In this document: positions 33,122-42,568 of the stretch, piece by piece
Layout: every line of letters starts with the position of its first letter
Numbering within the stretch: the stretch's first letter is position 1
Source of the DNA: Mycolicibacterium neworleansense
GTDB lineage: Bacteria > Actinomycetota > Actinomycetes > Mycobacteriales > Mycobacteriaceae
Direction of reading: 5' to 3'
Length of the DNA: 64,000 nt
Assembly (NCBI RefSeq): GCF_001245615.1
Contig: NZ_CWKH01000002.1
Location: forward strand, 434,001 to 498,000
Program-made: the position numbers and the translations under genes
Notes under the pieces: model-generated
Told to the model about the DNA's origin: nothing
Databases searched by the model: none
What the model saw: the letters and a program-made list of their open reading frames with translations, nothing else

Positions 33122-35011
33122 ATGACCGCCACCGGAGAAGTCAACGAACGACAGGCCAGGCAGGTCGCCGAACAGGCGCGGGAAGCGCAGTGGCATCAGC
33201 CCAGCTTCGGCAAGGAACTGTTCCTCGGCAGATTGCGGTTGGATCTGGTCCATCCGCACCCGCGAGGCCCGGCCGAGACCACGGAGCGCGGCGAGGCGTT
33301 CGTGGCCAAGCTGCGGCAGTTCTGCGAGACGCAGATCGACGCAGCGGTCATCGAACGCGACGCGCAGATCCCGGACAAGGTGATCCAGGGGCTCAAGGAA
33401 CTCGGCGCATTCGGCATGAAGATCTCGACCGAGTTCGACGGGCTCGGGCTGTCGCAGGTGTACTACAACAAGGCGCTCACCCTGGTGGGCTCGGTGCATC
33501 CCGCACTGGGTGCCCTGTTGTCCGCGCACCAGTCGATCGGCGTACCGCAACCGGTGTCGATGTTCGGGACACCCGAGCAGAAGCGCACCTGGCTACCTCG
33601 GTGCACGCGAGAGATCAGTGCCTTCCTGCTCACCGAACCGGATGTCGGCAGCGACCCGGCCCGGCTGCACGCAACCGCAACCCCCGACGGCGACGACTAC
33701 CTGCTCAACGGCGTCAAACTGTGGACCACCAACGGTGTCATCGCGGACCTGCTGGTGGTGATGGCCCAGGTACCGCCGGGCGAAGGACACAAGGGCGGCA
33801 TCACCGCATTCGTGGTCGAGGCCGATACCCCCGGGATCGTCGTCACCAACCGCAACGCATTCATGGGGTTGCGCGGAATCGAGAACGGCCTGACCAAGCT
33901 GACCGACGTACGGGTACCGGCGGCGAACCGGATCGGCCGCGAGGGCGAGGGCCTGAAGATCGCGCTGACCACGCTCAATGTCGGGCGGCTTTCGCTGCCG
34001 GCAGTGTGCACCGGAACGGCGAAGTGGTGTCTGAAGATCGCCAGGGAATGGTCGAAGGAACGCGTCCAGTGGGGCCGTCCGGTCGGTGAGCACGACGCGG
34101 TGGCCGGCAAGGTGGCGTTCATCGCAGCCACCGCCTACGGCATCGAATCGATGGTCGAGCTGGCCGGCGAACTCGCCGACGCGGGTCGTACCGACATCCG
34201 GATCGAGGCCGCGCTGGCCAAGCTCTACGGCTCGGAGATGGCGTGGCTGATCGCCGATGAGTTGGTGCAGATTCGTGGCGGCCGTGGCTTCGAGACCGCC
34301 GAGTCGCTCGCGGCCCGCGGCGAGCGTGGGGTGCCCGTCGAGCAGATCCTGCGTGACATGCGGATCAACCGCATCTTCGAAGGCTCCACCGAGATCATGC
34401 ATCTGATGCTGGCCCGGGAGGCGGTCGACGCCCACCTTTCGGTGGCCGGCGACATCATCGACCCGGATACCGATCTGAAGCACAAGGCGAAGGCGGCCGC
34501 CCAGGCCGGCAAGTTCTATGCGCGTTGGCTACCCACGCTGGTCACCGGGAAAGGGCAACTACCAACATCATTCACCGAATTCGGACCGCTTGGCGAACAC
34601 CTGCGCTATGTCGAGCGGGCCAGTCGAAAGCTCGCCCGCAGCACGTTCTACGCGATGTCCCGGTGGCAGGGCCGCTTGGAGTACAAGCAGCGCTTCCTCG
34701 GCCGGATCGTCGACATCGGAGCGGAGCTGTTCGCGATGACGGCGGCATGTATTCGGGCCCAGAGTGAGGGAGCGGACTCGGCTGTAGAGCTTGCCGACGC
34801 GTTCTGTCACCAGTCCCGGGTGCGTGCCGACCGGTTGTTCCACGAGCTTTGGGACAACAGCGACGACTCCGACCGCGCGCTGACGCGTGGCGTGCTCGCC
34901 GGCCGCTACACATCGCTGGAGGACGGGATCATCGATCCGTCGATCGAGGGGCCGTGGATCGCACAGGAGGGCGGTGACGTGACCGATGACGTACACCGTG
35001 TCATCCGGTGA
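33122..35011 (+). CDS. Acyl-CoA dehydrogenase with C-terminal extension (FadE type)
   Basis: A 629-residue acyl-CoA dehydrogenase. The core (about residues 40-450) has FLLTEPDVGSDPARL, TGTAKWCLKIAREWSKERVQWGRPVGEHDAVAGKV and RIFEGSTEIMHLMLAREAVDAHL. A C-terminal helical extension of about 160 residues (SRKLARSTFYAMSRWQGRLEYKQRFLGRIVDIGAELFAM) is typical of longer FadE proteins. GGAGGT lies about 5 nt before ATG 33122; ATG 33077 has no such signal. It oxidises a medium- or long-chain acyl-CoA, and the substrate cannot be read. Confidence 0.9.
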   Translation: MTATGEVNERQARQVAEQAREAQWHQPSFGKELFLGRLRLDLVHPHPRGPAETTERGEAFVAKLRQFCETQIDAAVIERDAQIPDKVIQGLKELGAFGMKISTEFDGLGLSQVYYNKALTLVGSVHPALGALLSAHQSIGVPQPVSMFGTPEQKRTWLPRCTREISAFLLTEPDVGSDPARLHATATPDGDDYLLNGVKLWTTNGVIADLLVVMAQVPPGEGHKGGITAFVVEADTPGIVVTNRNAFMGLRGIENGLTKLTDVRVPAANRIGREGEGLKIALTTLNVGRLSLPAVCTGTAKWCLKIAREWSKERVQWGRPVGEHDAVAGKVAFIAATAYGIESMVELAGELADAGRTDIRIEAALAKLYGSEMAWLIADELVQIRGGRGFETAESLAARGERGVPVEQILRDMRINRIFEGSTEIMHLMLAREAVDAHLSVAGDIIDPDTDLKHKAKAAAQAGKFYARWLPTLVTGKGQLPTSFTEFGPLGEHLRYVERASRKLARSTFYAMSRWQGRLEYKQRFLGRIVDIGAELFAMTAACIRAQSEGADSAVELADAFCHQSRVRADRLFHELWDNSDDSDRALTRGVLAGRYTSLEDGIIDPSIEGPWIAQEGGDVTDDVHRVIR

Positions 35012-35089
35012 AGAAAGTACTTGCGCACGTGAACAAGTCACTCGCGCAGGCTTCCTGAGGAACCGGCACGCTCGTAGACTCAGGTCATC

Positions 35090-35470
35090 ATGACGACCCC
35101 GTCGGACGCGCACGGCAGCGGATGGGGACAGTGGCCGCATTCGATGGATGCGCTCGATCACCGTCTCACCCGCAGACAGGCGCGTCAGATGAGTCGGCGA
35201 TTCGACCGGGTCGGCGTGGGTATTGCCGCGGCCCGCCTACGCGAAATCTCCTCCGGTGCACCTGCCGCCGACGCCGAGCTGGAACGCGTCCAATTCGCCT
35301 TCGTCGCAGACGAACTCATGCACGACGAGCGGATAGCGAAGCTGGCCCGCGGCAAGCAGCGCTGCGCGTCGTGGTTCGTGGTCGTCATCATGGGGCTGAT
35401 CATGTTCAGCTCACTGCTGTGCATGGTCGTGCTGATGTTGAGCCTGATGCAGCACTCGGCACCCTTCTGA
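35090..35470 (+). CDS. Small membrane-anchored protein of unknown function
   Basis: A 126-residue protein with a soluble N-terminal 90 residues rich in arginine and alanine (DHRLTRRQARQMSRRF, VGIAAARLREISSGAPAADAE) and one C-terminal membrane helix at about 94-117 (SWFVVVIMGLIMFSSLLCMVVLMLS). This is a tail-anchored layout. The arginine-rich part could touch nucleic acid or membrane. Convergent gabD ends 9 nt beyond it. I do not recognise the family. Confidence 0.7.
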   Translation: MTTPSDAHGSGWGQWPHSMDALDHRLTRRQARQMSRRFDRVGVGIAAARLREISSGAPAADAELERVQFAFVADELMHDERIAKLARGKQRCASWFVVVIMGLIMFSSLLCMVVLMLSLMQHSAPF

Positions 35471-35479
35471 GCCGACCGA

Positions 35480-36934
35480 TCAGTCGAACGCGACGCTGAA
35501 GTACTGCGTCTCCTGGAACTCGTGCAGACCTTCACGGGCACCTTCGCGCCCCAGCCCGCTCTGCTTCATCCCGCCGAACGGGGTCGACGGGTCTGACACG
35601 ATACCCCGGTTGATGCCCACCATGCCGGCATCGAAGGATTCCGCGAGCCGTACCGCATCCTGCATCCTGCCGGCGTAAACATATGCGGCCAAACCATATT
35701 CGGTGTCGTTCACCCACTGCAGGAGGTCGTCTTCGTCTTCCCACACCACGACCGGGGCGACGGGACCGAAGATCTCGTCAGCCAGGATCGCGGCATCCGG
35801 GGCGACACCGCTCAGCAGGGTGGGCGCGACGAACCAGCCATCGGCCGGCGTCTGCGCCTGGGCGGCGATCACGGCGCCGTCTGCCACCGCGGCGTCGATC
35901 GCGGCGGCCACACGCTGCGCGGCGCGCTCGCTCACCAGGGGGCCGATCTGCGATGCCGGATCCGATGCCGGCCCGACCCGCAGTGCCGCGACCTCCGCGC
36001 CCAGGCGGGCGACGAACTCCTCGGCCACCGAGGCGTGTACGTAGAACCGGTTGGCCGCGGTGCAGGCCTGACCGCCGCCACGGAACTTGGCCACCATGGC
36101 GCCGGCGACAGCCGCCTCGACATCGGCGTCGGCGGTCACCACGAAGGGCGCGTTGCCGCCGAGTTCCATGCTGGCGTTGACGATCCGGTCCGCAGCCTGC
36201 TTGAGCAGGATGCGGCCGACACCGGTGGAGCCGGTGAACGACACCTTGCGGACCCGCTCATCGCGCAGCCAGTTCTCGACGACCGCGGCGGCATCGGTGG
36301 TGGGGACCATGTTCACCACACCATTGGGAACGCCTGCGGCCGAGAGAATTCCGGCGATCGCGAGGGCCGTCAGAGGCGTCTCGGCGGCCGGCTTGAGGAC
36401 CACGGTGCAGCCCGCGGCCAGCGCCGGGGCGATCTTGCGGGTCGCCATCGCCGCCGGAAAGTTCCACGGCGTCACCAGTGCGGCGACACCGACCGGCTTG
36501 TGCGTGACCAGTGTGCGGGTGCCGCCGGCGGGGCTGATGCCGTAGGCGCCGTCTGTCCGCACGGCCTCCTCGGAGAACCAGCGGAAGAACTCCGCCGCAT
36601 AGCCCACCTCGGCGCGGGCATCGGCCTGCGACTTGCCGTTCTCGGCGCAGATCAGGGCGGCCAGCCGCTCGGTGTCGGCGATCATCAGATCGAACACCCG
36701 GCGCAGGATCTCACTGCGTTGCCGCGGGCTGGTCCTGGCCCAGTCGCCGAAGGCCCGGTGCGCGGCGTCCACTGCCGACCGGGCATCGGTGACGGTGCCG
36801 TCGGCGACCTCGGCGATGGTCAGGCCGGTGGCGGGGTCATGTACCTCGAATGTCGTGGCCGCACCACGGGCTTGTCCGTCGATGACGATGCCGTGCTTGG
36901 CGTCGAGTTCGGCGATCGCGTTCTGCGTGTTCAC
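35480..36934 (-). CDS. gabD: NAD(P)-dependent succinate-semialdehyde dehydrogenase
   Basis: A 484-residue aldehyde dehydrogenase. The general base glutamate is in MELGGNAPFVV and the catalytic cysteine is in GGGQACTAANRFYVH, near residue 291. SFTGSTGVGRILL and GEIFGPVAPVVVW-like blocks complete the family set. It sits 32 nt downstream of gabT, so it probably oxidises succinate semialdehyde from GABA to succinate. GTG 36934 follows GGGAGA. A closely related glutarate-semialdehyde dehydrogenase cannot be excluded. Confidence 0.88.
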   Translation of the reverse strand: MNTQNAIAELDAKHGIVIDGQARGAATTFEVHDPATGLTIAEVADGTVTDARSAVDAAHRAFGDWARTSPRQRSEILRRVFDLMIADTERLAALICAENGKSQADARAEVGYAAEFFRWFSEEAVRTDGAYGISPAGGTRTLVTHKPVGVAALVTPWNFPAAMATRKIAPALAAGCTVVLKPAAETPLTALAIAGILSAAGVPNGVVNMVPTTDAAAVVENWLRDERVRKVSFTGSTGVGRILLKQAADRIVNASMELGGNAPFVVTADADVEAAVAGAMVAKFRGGGQACTAANRFYVHASVAEEFVARLGAEVAALRVGPASDPASQIGPLVSERAAQRVAAAIDAAVADGAVIAAQAQTPADGWFVAPTLLSGVAPDAAILADEIFGPVAPVVVWEDEDDLLQWVNDTEYGLAAYVYAGRMQDAVRLAESFDAGMVGINRGIVSDPSTPFGGMKQSGLGREGAREGLHEFQETQYFSVAFD

Positions 36935-36966
36935 AGCGTCTCCCGGGGATCGAGTCGGACGGGCGG

Positions 36967-38313
36967 TCAGCGGGTCTCGGTGAAGATGGCCGCCAGGATG
37001 TCCAGCCCCTCCTCGAGCAGGTGGTCGGGCATCGACAGCGGCGGCAGGAAGCGCAGCACGTTGCCGTAGGTTCCGCAGGTCAGCACCACCAGGCCCTGGG
37101 CATGGGCGGCGGCCGAGACCCGCTTGGCGAGGTCGGCGTCGGGTTCGGTGGTGCCGGCCTTGACCAGTTCGACGGCGATCATGGCGCCGCGGCCGCGGAC
37201 CTCGCCGATCCGGGTGTCCTCGGCGGCCATCGCGTTGAGGCGGCCGACCATGGTCTTCTCGATCTGCCCGGCGCGGGCGAGCAGTCCGTCCCGCTCGATG
37301 GTGTCGATGACGGCAAGTGCGGCGGCGCACGCGATCGGGTTGCCGCCGTAGGTACCGCCGAGGCCGCCGGCGTGCGGGGCGTCCATGATGTCGGCGCGGC
37401 CGGTGACGGCCGAAAGCGGCAGGCCACCGGCGATGCCCTTGGCGGTGACGATCAGATCGGGGACGACACCGTCGTGCTCGACGGCGAACATCGCGCCGGT
37501 GCGGGCGAAGCCCGACTGCACCTCGTCGGCGACGAATACCGCGCCGGCCTCGGTGCACCAGTCCTGCAGCGCGCGCAGGAACCCGGGCGCAGGAACGATG
37601 AATCCGCCTTCGCCCTGAATGGGTTCGATGACGATGGCGGCGACGTTGTCGGCGCCGACCTGCTTGTCGATGAGGTCGAGGGCGCGGGCCGCGGCTGCCG
37701 CACCGTCGGTCTCACCGTCACGGAACGGGAACGAGGTGGGCACCCGGTACACCTCACCGGCGAACGGCCCGAAGCCGTTCTTGTACGGCTGGTTCTTGGC
37801 GGTCATGGCCATCGTGAGGTTGGTACGGCCGTGGTAAGCGTGGTCGAAGACCACGACAGCCTGCCTGCGGGTGTGTGCCCGGGCGATCTTCACGGCGTTC
37901 TCGACGGCTTCGGCGCCGGAGTTGAACAGCACGCTGCGCTTCTCGTGCTCGCCGGGGGTCAGCCGGTTCAGCTCCTCGGCCACCCGCACATAACCCTCGT
38001 AGGGCGTGACCATGAAACACGTGTGGGTGAACGCGGCGACCTGCTGGGTCACTGCCTCCACGACGGCGGGCGCGCTGTTGCCCACGGTGGTCACGGCGAT
38101 GCCGGAGCCGAAGTCGATGAGCTGGTTGCCGTCGGCGTCCACCAGGATGCCGCCGCCGGCTGCCACCACGAACACGGGCAGGGTGATTCCGACCCCACCG
38201 GCGACCGCAGCGGTCTTGCGTGCCTGCATCTCCTGCGAGATCGGCCCCGGAATTGCGGTGACGAGTCGGCGTTCCTGAGTGACGGCCGCACCCGCGATCT
38301 CGGCGATGCTCAC
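36967..38313 (-). CDS. gabT: 4-aminobutyrate aminotransferase
   Basis: A 448-residue class III PLP aminotransferase that moves the amino group of GABA to 2-oxoglutarate. The PLP-binding lysine is in VTAKGIAGGLPLSAVTG, near residue 290. VLFNSGAEAVENAVKIAR and VFVADEVQSGFARTG are the family's other signatures. GTG 38313 follows GGAGG. It is transcribed ahead of gabD and diverges from the PucR gene, so GABA use is probably induced by that regulator. Confidence 0.92.
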   Translation of the reverse strand: MSIAEIAGAAVTQERRLVTAIPGPISQEMQARKTAAVAGGVGITLPVFVVAAGGGILVDADGNQLIDFGSGIAVTTVGNSAPAVVEAVTQQVAAFTHTCFMVTPYEGYVRVAEELNRLTPGEHEKRSVLFNSGAEAVENAVKIARAHTRRQAVVVFDHAYHGRTNLTMAMTAKNQPYKNGFGPFAGEVYRVPTSFPFRDGETDGAAAAARALDLIDKQVGADNVAAIVIEPIQGEGGFIVPAPGFLRALQDWCTEAGAVFVADEVQSGFARTGAMFAVEHDGVVPDLIVTAKGIAGGLPLSAVTGRADIMDAPHAGGLGGTYGGNPIACAAALAVIDTIERDGLLARAGQIEKTMVGRLNAMAAEDTRIGEVRGRGAMIAVELVKAGTTEPDADLAKRVSAAAHAQGLVVLTCGTYGNVLRFLPPLSMPDHLLEEGLDILAAIFTETR

Positions 38314-38381
38314 GTGTTCCTCCTGCTGGTGGCGGTTGTTCGTCCTCACGCTAGGGAACTGCGGCCCCCGACGGCAGGTCT

Positions 38382-38414
38382 GTGATGCACATATATCACG
38401 CCACATATTGTGCA
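38382..38414. promoter_or_regulatory. Overlapping inverted repeats between gabT and the PucR gene
   Basis: GTGAT-GCACATAT-ATCAC (38382-38399) is a perfect inverted repeat with 8-nt spacing. TGCACA (38386-38391) and TGTGCA (38409-38414) form another. The region is AT-rich compared with its surroundings and lies in the divergent gap. It probably includes the control site for gabT-gabD. The regulator is inferred. Confidence 0.5.
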
Positions 38415-38425
38415 AAACTGTCAGC

Positions 38426-39904
38426 ATGGTTCTGGTCCGCGATGTCCTGGATGTCTCGGCGCTCGCATTGTGTGCGGTCGAGGTCCCACACCCCGACGCC
38501 GCGGTCCGCTGGGTGGCCGCGAGCGAACTCGCTGATCCGTGCCCGTTCCTGGAGGGTGGGGAGATCCTGTTGACCACCGGCCTGGACACCGGCCACTGGC
38601 GCGACGAGTGGGACGGCTACGTGCGCAGGCTGGCCGACGCCGGCGTGGCCGCCATCGGGTTCGCCATCGGACTCACCCATGCCCAGACCCCGGCCGCACT
38701 CGCCGATGCCTGCTGCCGGTACCAGGTGAACCTGGTGGAGGTGCCGCGGCCCACCACTTTCGTCGCGATCAGCCGGCACATCGCGCATCTGCTGGAAGAG
38801 CAGGAGTCCACCGCGACGCGCGAGTCGCTCAAGACGCAGCGCAAGCTCATCTCTGCCGCGGCCAAGCCGGATCCCGCGGTGGCGGTCATCACCGCACTGG
38901 CCGCAGCGCTGGACGGCGCCACGTGCCTGATGAATCCCGACGGCCGGGTCGTCACCGGCCCGGTCGGCACCCGACGCGGTGAATTTCCGCTCGACGAGCT
39001 CGCCGCCGACGTGAGGCGGTTGCAGGCGCACGGATTACGCTCGGCCGCCGCACATTCCAATCCGACGCTGTCGGTGTCCATTCACCCCATCGGATCGCGC
39101 GGCCGGGCATCGGCCTACCTGGCGGCGCTGATGCCGGCCAGGGCGTCGGAAGGGCAGCGCCAGGCCGTGACGACCGCGGTCGCCCTGTTGGGGCTCATCG
39201 ACGAGCAGGACCGCAGTCGTGCCACCACCCGGCAACACCTGCGCAGCCGCGCCCTGGAACTTCTCGCCGAAAGCGACGCCCGCACCGCGCAACTGGTGCT
39301 GGAGGTGGACCAGCCCGCGGCCGAATTGCCAAAGCACATCCGCTTTCTCCGGGCTACCGGTGACGAATCGGCCATCGAGGACGCAGCGGCCACCCTGGAG
39401 CGGCGCGGCATCCTCGCCGGTGTGTACGCGGGCGAGCTCTGCGCAGTGGCCGAACCCGCACGCACCGAAGCGACGGGCTCCCACCTGGCCGGCGAGGGGT
39501 TGCAGGTCGGCGTCGGGAACTCGGTGGCCCCGCGCGACGGAGCGACCGGCTACCGCACGGCCGGGCTGGCGCTCGCCCAGGCCACCGACGTGTCCGGGGT
39601 GGTGGTCTGGGACCGGGTGATCGACAACGGTCCGCTCGGCCTGATCGATCCCGACAAGGCCGCGGCTTTCGCCGAATCCTGGTTGCACGGCCTCGATTCC
39701 GAGCAGCTGGAGACCCTGCGTTGTTTTCTGCGCCACCATGGTTCCCGCCTCAAGGTCGCTGAAGAGCTGGGCCTGCACCGCAACACCGTGCGCAACCGGC
39801 TCGCGGCCATCGAGGCGGCCCTGCCCGGCAAGCTCGACGATCCACAGACCCGGGTGAGCGCGTGGATCGCCCTGCAGTCGGCCCCTGACGACCTCAGGCC
39901 TTGA
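38426..39904 (+). CDS. PucR-family transcriptional regulator
   Basis: A 492-residue PucR-type regulator. The N-terminal domain (LVRDVLDVSALALCAVEVPHPDA, EILLTTGLD) is the PucR purine-catabolism-like part, and the C-terminus carries the helix-turn-helix (LRCFLRHHGSRLKVAEELGLHRNTVRNRLAAIE). The middle is a GAF/CdaR-like region. It diverges from gabT-gabD and most likely activates them when GABA is present. Its stop overlaps the convergent thioesterase gene by about 11 nt. The bound signal is unknown. Confidence 0.88.
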   Translation: MVLVRDVLDVSALALCAVEVPHPDAAVRWVAASELADPCPFLEGGEILLTTGLDTGHWRDEWDGYVRRLADAGVAAIGFAIGLTHAQTPAALADACCRYQVNLVEVPRPTTFVAISRHIAHLLEEQESTATRESLKTQRKLISAAAKPDPAVAVITALAAALDGATCLMNPDGRVVTGPVGTRRGEFPLDELAADVRRLQAHGLRSAAAHSNPTLSVSIHPIGSRGRASAYLAALMPARASEGQRQAVTTAVALLGLIDEQDRSRATTRQHLRSRALELLAESDARTAQLVLEVDQPAAELPKHIRFLRATGDESAIEDAAATLERRGILAGVYAGELCAVAEPARTEATGSHLAGEGLQVGVGNSVAPRDGATGYRTAGLALAQATDVSGVVVWDRVIDNGPLGLIDPDKAAAFAESWLHGLDSEQLETLRCFLRHHGSRLKVAEELGLHRNTVRNRLAAIEAALPGKLDDPQTRVSAWIALQSAPDDLRP

Positions 39905-40700
39905 AGTAGACGAACTGGTGACTGGTGGCCAGCAGGACGCCGCTGCGCCCGAACAGCTGGGCGCTCTGATCGAAATAGCCGCCGGAATACCGGTGCGCCC
40001 GCGCCGTTCCCAGCACGAAGTCGTCACCCTGCGCCGCAAGTTGTTCCTCGTCGGCGTGGAAGTACACCGTGATCGACACGGTTCCGGCCGGCACGAATTG
40101 CCCGTGCCGCAGGAACACCCGCGGATAGAAGATGTCGCTGACCGAGGCCAACGCCGCGAAATCCATAGCCCTGGAAGGCTTGTTACGCACCCACAGGGTC
40201 GTGGTGGAACTCGCCGACTCGGTCGGTTCACCAGCGGTGTCGGGCATCGCCCCGTCGACGAAACGCATGTCGTAGTTGTCGAACCACACCACACCGAACG
40301 GCGGGACCGATGGCACGATGTCCTCGGGCGCCGGAGCCGCCGGCGGGGTGATCTCGGTCTCCGACCAGCCTTGGCGCCGCAGCCCGAACACCGCGGTGGC
40401 GGTGGTCTTGGCCTCGCCGTCCTGGCTGAGTTCGACGATCCAGTGCTGGTTGGACCGGTTGGTCTTGACGCACCGTGTCAGGATGTCGAACTCGCCGTCG
40501 ACGATCGGTGCCAGATAGTTCACCGTCAGGGCAATCGGCTGGCCGTGCCGTTGCGGGTGCAACTCCACCGCGCGCACCAGGGTGGCCGCGGTGATACCGC
40601 CGAACGGGCCCACCATGTTGGCCCACTCGGGGATCGTGCGCCCGCGCCACCGATCGTCGCCGGATGGTTCGAGTTCCAGGGCCTGGTCGAAGGGATGCAC
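39894..40700 (-). CDS. Acyl-CoA thioesterase family protein (double hotdog, TesB-like)
   Basis: A 268-residue thioesterase with two hotdog folds. NMVGPFGGITAATLVRAVE and NYLAPIVDGEFDILT form the first, and DFAALASVSDIFYPRVFLRHG and GSVSITVYFH-like GTVSITVYFHAD the second, which normally carries the catalytic aspartate/threonine/glutamine set. It would release CoA from acyl-CoA. An acyl-CoA dehydrogenase gene lies 27 nt upstream on the same strand, and the two look co-transcribed. Chain specificity is unknown. Confidence 0.87.
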   Translation of the reverse strand: MHPFDQALELEPSGDDRWRGRTIPEWANMVGPFGGITAATLVRAVELHPQRHGQPIALTVNYLAPIVDGEFDILTRCVKTNRSNQHWIVELSQDGEAKTTATAVFGLRRQGWSETEITPPAAPAPEDIVPSVPPFGVVWFDNYDMRFVDGAMPDTAGEPTESASSTTTLWVRNKPSRAMDFAALASVSDIFYPRVFLRHGQFVPAGTVSITVYFHADEEQLAAQGDDFVLGTARAHRYSGGYFDQSAQLFGRSGVLLATSHQFVYFKA

Positions 40701-40727
40701 CCGGTCACAGTACCGACGCGGCTGCGC

Positions 40728-41885
40728 TCACTTTGCCGGAGAGTAGTTCGGTCGGCCCAGGCCCAGCGCCTGCTGGGCGATCATGTTGCGGAACACCTCG
40801 AGGGTTCCGCCGTAGATGCCGGTCGGGCCGGACAACCGGAATATGTACTCGGCAGCACCGTCGGCGGCGGCCCCCGTCGTTCCGACGGGCAGTGCGCCTG
40901 CCGGTCCGAGAATGTCCATGAGATCGGGTGACACCTCGCGCATGGTCTGGGCGATGGCGACGCGGCCGTACATGTCGGGGCTGCTCAACGCGGCCTCCAG
41001 CCGGGCTATCCCCCGGCCCAGCCGATACCGTGATGCCGCGTCATCTGCAGCGACGGCCGCTACGTGGTCTACTGCCTCGGCCATCAGGTTGATGTGCTCG
41101 GTCATGGTGGCGAGCTTCTGCAGCCCGCGGGTCTCGCGCTCGAACGTGCCGTGCTCGAGTTCGAGGGCACCACGCAGCACGGTCCAGCCGCCGTTGACCT
41201 CGCCGACCCGGTACCGATCGTCTACCCGGACATCGCTGTAGTAGGTGATATTGGTGCGGTCACCGTCCACGGTGCGCAGCGGCTGAATCTCGACACCTGC
41301 GGAGTTCAGCGGCACCAGGAACATGGTGAGACTCTTGTGCTTCGGCGCGGCCGGATCGGTGTTGGTCAACAGGAACACGTATTGGGCGTTGTGCGCGTTC
41401 GACGTGAACATCTTGGAGCCATTGATAACCCACGTCGATCCATCCGCTTCTTGCACCGCACGCGTCTTGCAGGTCGCGACGTCGGATCCGCCTTCGGGTT
41501 CGGTGTAGCCCAGGCACAGCCGCAGGCTGCCGTCCAAAACACCGGGCAGCACCTCGTCGAGCAGCTCGGCCGAGGCGAACTTCTCGACGGTGTGCGCGAC
41601 CATGGCCGTCGTTCCCCAGTGGAACCAGGGGGTGTGCGCCCGGCCGATCTCCAGCTCCCAGATCCGGCGCCGGACCGCACTGAATCCCCCGTCGGCCTCG
41701 TCCTGGTAGTCGCCGGCCAGGTAGCCGGCCCGGCCCAATTCCAGATGCACTGCCTCGTCGAAATTCTCACCGGTCTCGCGGTCCCGCTGAAGCACCTCGT
41801 CGGTGACGACCCGGGCCAGGAACGCGCGCAGCTCATCGCGGAAGGCGCGGTCCTCCTGGGAGAGCTCGACGTGGGAGAAGTCCAT
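40728..41885 (-). CDS. Acyl-CoA dehydrogenase (FadE type)
   Basis: A 385-residue single-domain acyl-CoA dehydrogenase. LRLCLGYTEPEGGSDVATCKTRA supplies the flavin and substrate contacts, WVINGSKMFTSNAHNAQYVFL the middle beta-domain, and GIYGGTLEVFRNMIAQQALG the C-terminal helical end. The usual glutamate before RNMI is present in TLEVF. It is encoded ahead of the thioesterase gene. It would oxidise an acyl-CoA of unknown chain, perhaps a branched or steroid side-chain CoA as many mycobacterial relatives do, which is inference. Confidence 0.9.
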   Translation of the reverse strand: MDFSHVELSQEDRAFRDELRAFLARVVTDEVLQRDRETGENFDEAVHLELGRAGYLAGDYQDEADGGFSAVRRRIWELEIGRAHTPWFHWGTTAMVAHTVEKFASAELLDEVLPGVLDGSLRLCLGYTEPEGGSDVATCKTRAVQEADGSTWVINGSKMFTSNAHNAQYVFLLTNTDPAAPKHKSLTMFLVPLNSAGVEIQPLRTVDGDRTNITYYSDVRVDDRYRVGEVNGGWTVLRGALELEHGTFERETRGLQKLATMTEHINLMAEAVDHVAAVAADDAASRYRLGRGIARLEAALSSPDMYGRVAIAQTMREVSPDLMDILGPAGALPVGTTGAAADGAAEYIFRLSGPTGIYGGTLEVFRNMIAQQALGLGRPNYSPAK

Positions 41886-42013
41886 CAGGACACCGTGACA
41901 CTTCGAGACTCATTTGTAAAGGCGCCGAAGATCTCCTTGGCGACCGCTAGCGTCGTTACGTCGCCCTGATCACGGACGCAATCCTCTGACGCCGCCGGCA
42001 GAAATCACTCACG

Positions 42014-42568
42014 ATGGACATCTCACAAAGTTCGGTCTCGGAGCGTCTACAGAGTGTGAAAGCCAAACCGCCGTTTGAGACCGTGGTGCGCAACCACGGT
42101 CCCACCGTCTTTCGGGTCTGTTGCGCCGTCGTCGGCGCGCACGATGCCGACGACGCCTGGTCGGAAACATTCCTGGCGGCGCTGAAGGCCTACCCTGACC
42201 TGCCGGCCGACGCCAATGTCGAGGCCTGGCTTGTCACCATCGCCCACCGCAAGGCCATCGACCTCACCCGGACCAGGACCCGTCAACCGATCCCCACCGA
42301 CGTCGTCCCGGAAAGACCCGGGCCGCCGCCTCCCGAGGTATTCGAAGACCTGGCCGCCGCGGTGGATCAGCTGCCGCCCAAACAGAAACACGCCGTCACC
42401 TACCACTACCTCGCCGACCTGCCCTACAGCGAGATCGCCGACATCGTCGGCAGCACCGCCGCGGCAGCACGCCGCGCCTCCAGCGACGGTATCGCCACGC
42501 TACGACGCACTTACCTCGGCGGACTCACCGAGGACAACGCGCCCGCGAAGGGAGAGAACCATGAGTAA
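42014..42568 (+). CDS. Sigma-70 family (ECF-like) RNA polymerase sigma factor
   Basis: A 184-residue sigma factor with region 2 (FRVCCAVVGAHDADDAWSETFLAALKAYPD, AWLVTIAHRKAIDLTR) and region 4 (LPPKQKHAVTYHYLADLPYSEIADIVG), including the final helix-turn-helix. Regions 1 and 3 are absent, as in ECF sigmas. No anti-sigma gene is adjacent. It is the first of four genes; ogt begins inside its end (8-nt overlap). This arrangement suggests that it drives expression of the alkylation-repair genes that follow. Which inducer activates it is unknown. Confidence 0.88.
   Translation: MDISQSSVSERLQSVKAKPPFETVVRNHGPTVFRVCCAVVGAHDADDAWSETFLAALKAYPDLPADANVEAWLVTIAHRKAIDLTRTRTRQPIPTDVVPERPGPPPPEVFEDLAAAVDQLPPKQKHAVTYHYLADLPYSEIADIVGSTAAAARRASSDGIATLRRTYLGGLTEDNAPAKGENHE

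Noticed and set aside
35017..35038. ACTTG...CAAGT inverted repeat after the long FadE gene
   Set aside because: Arms of only 5 bp with a 10-nt spacer; could be chance, so not listed as a terminator.
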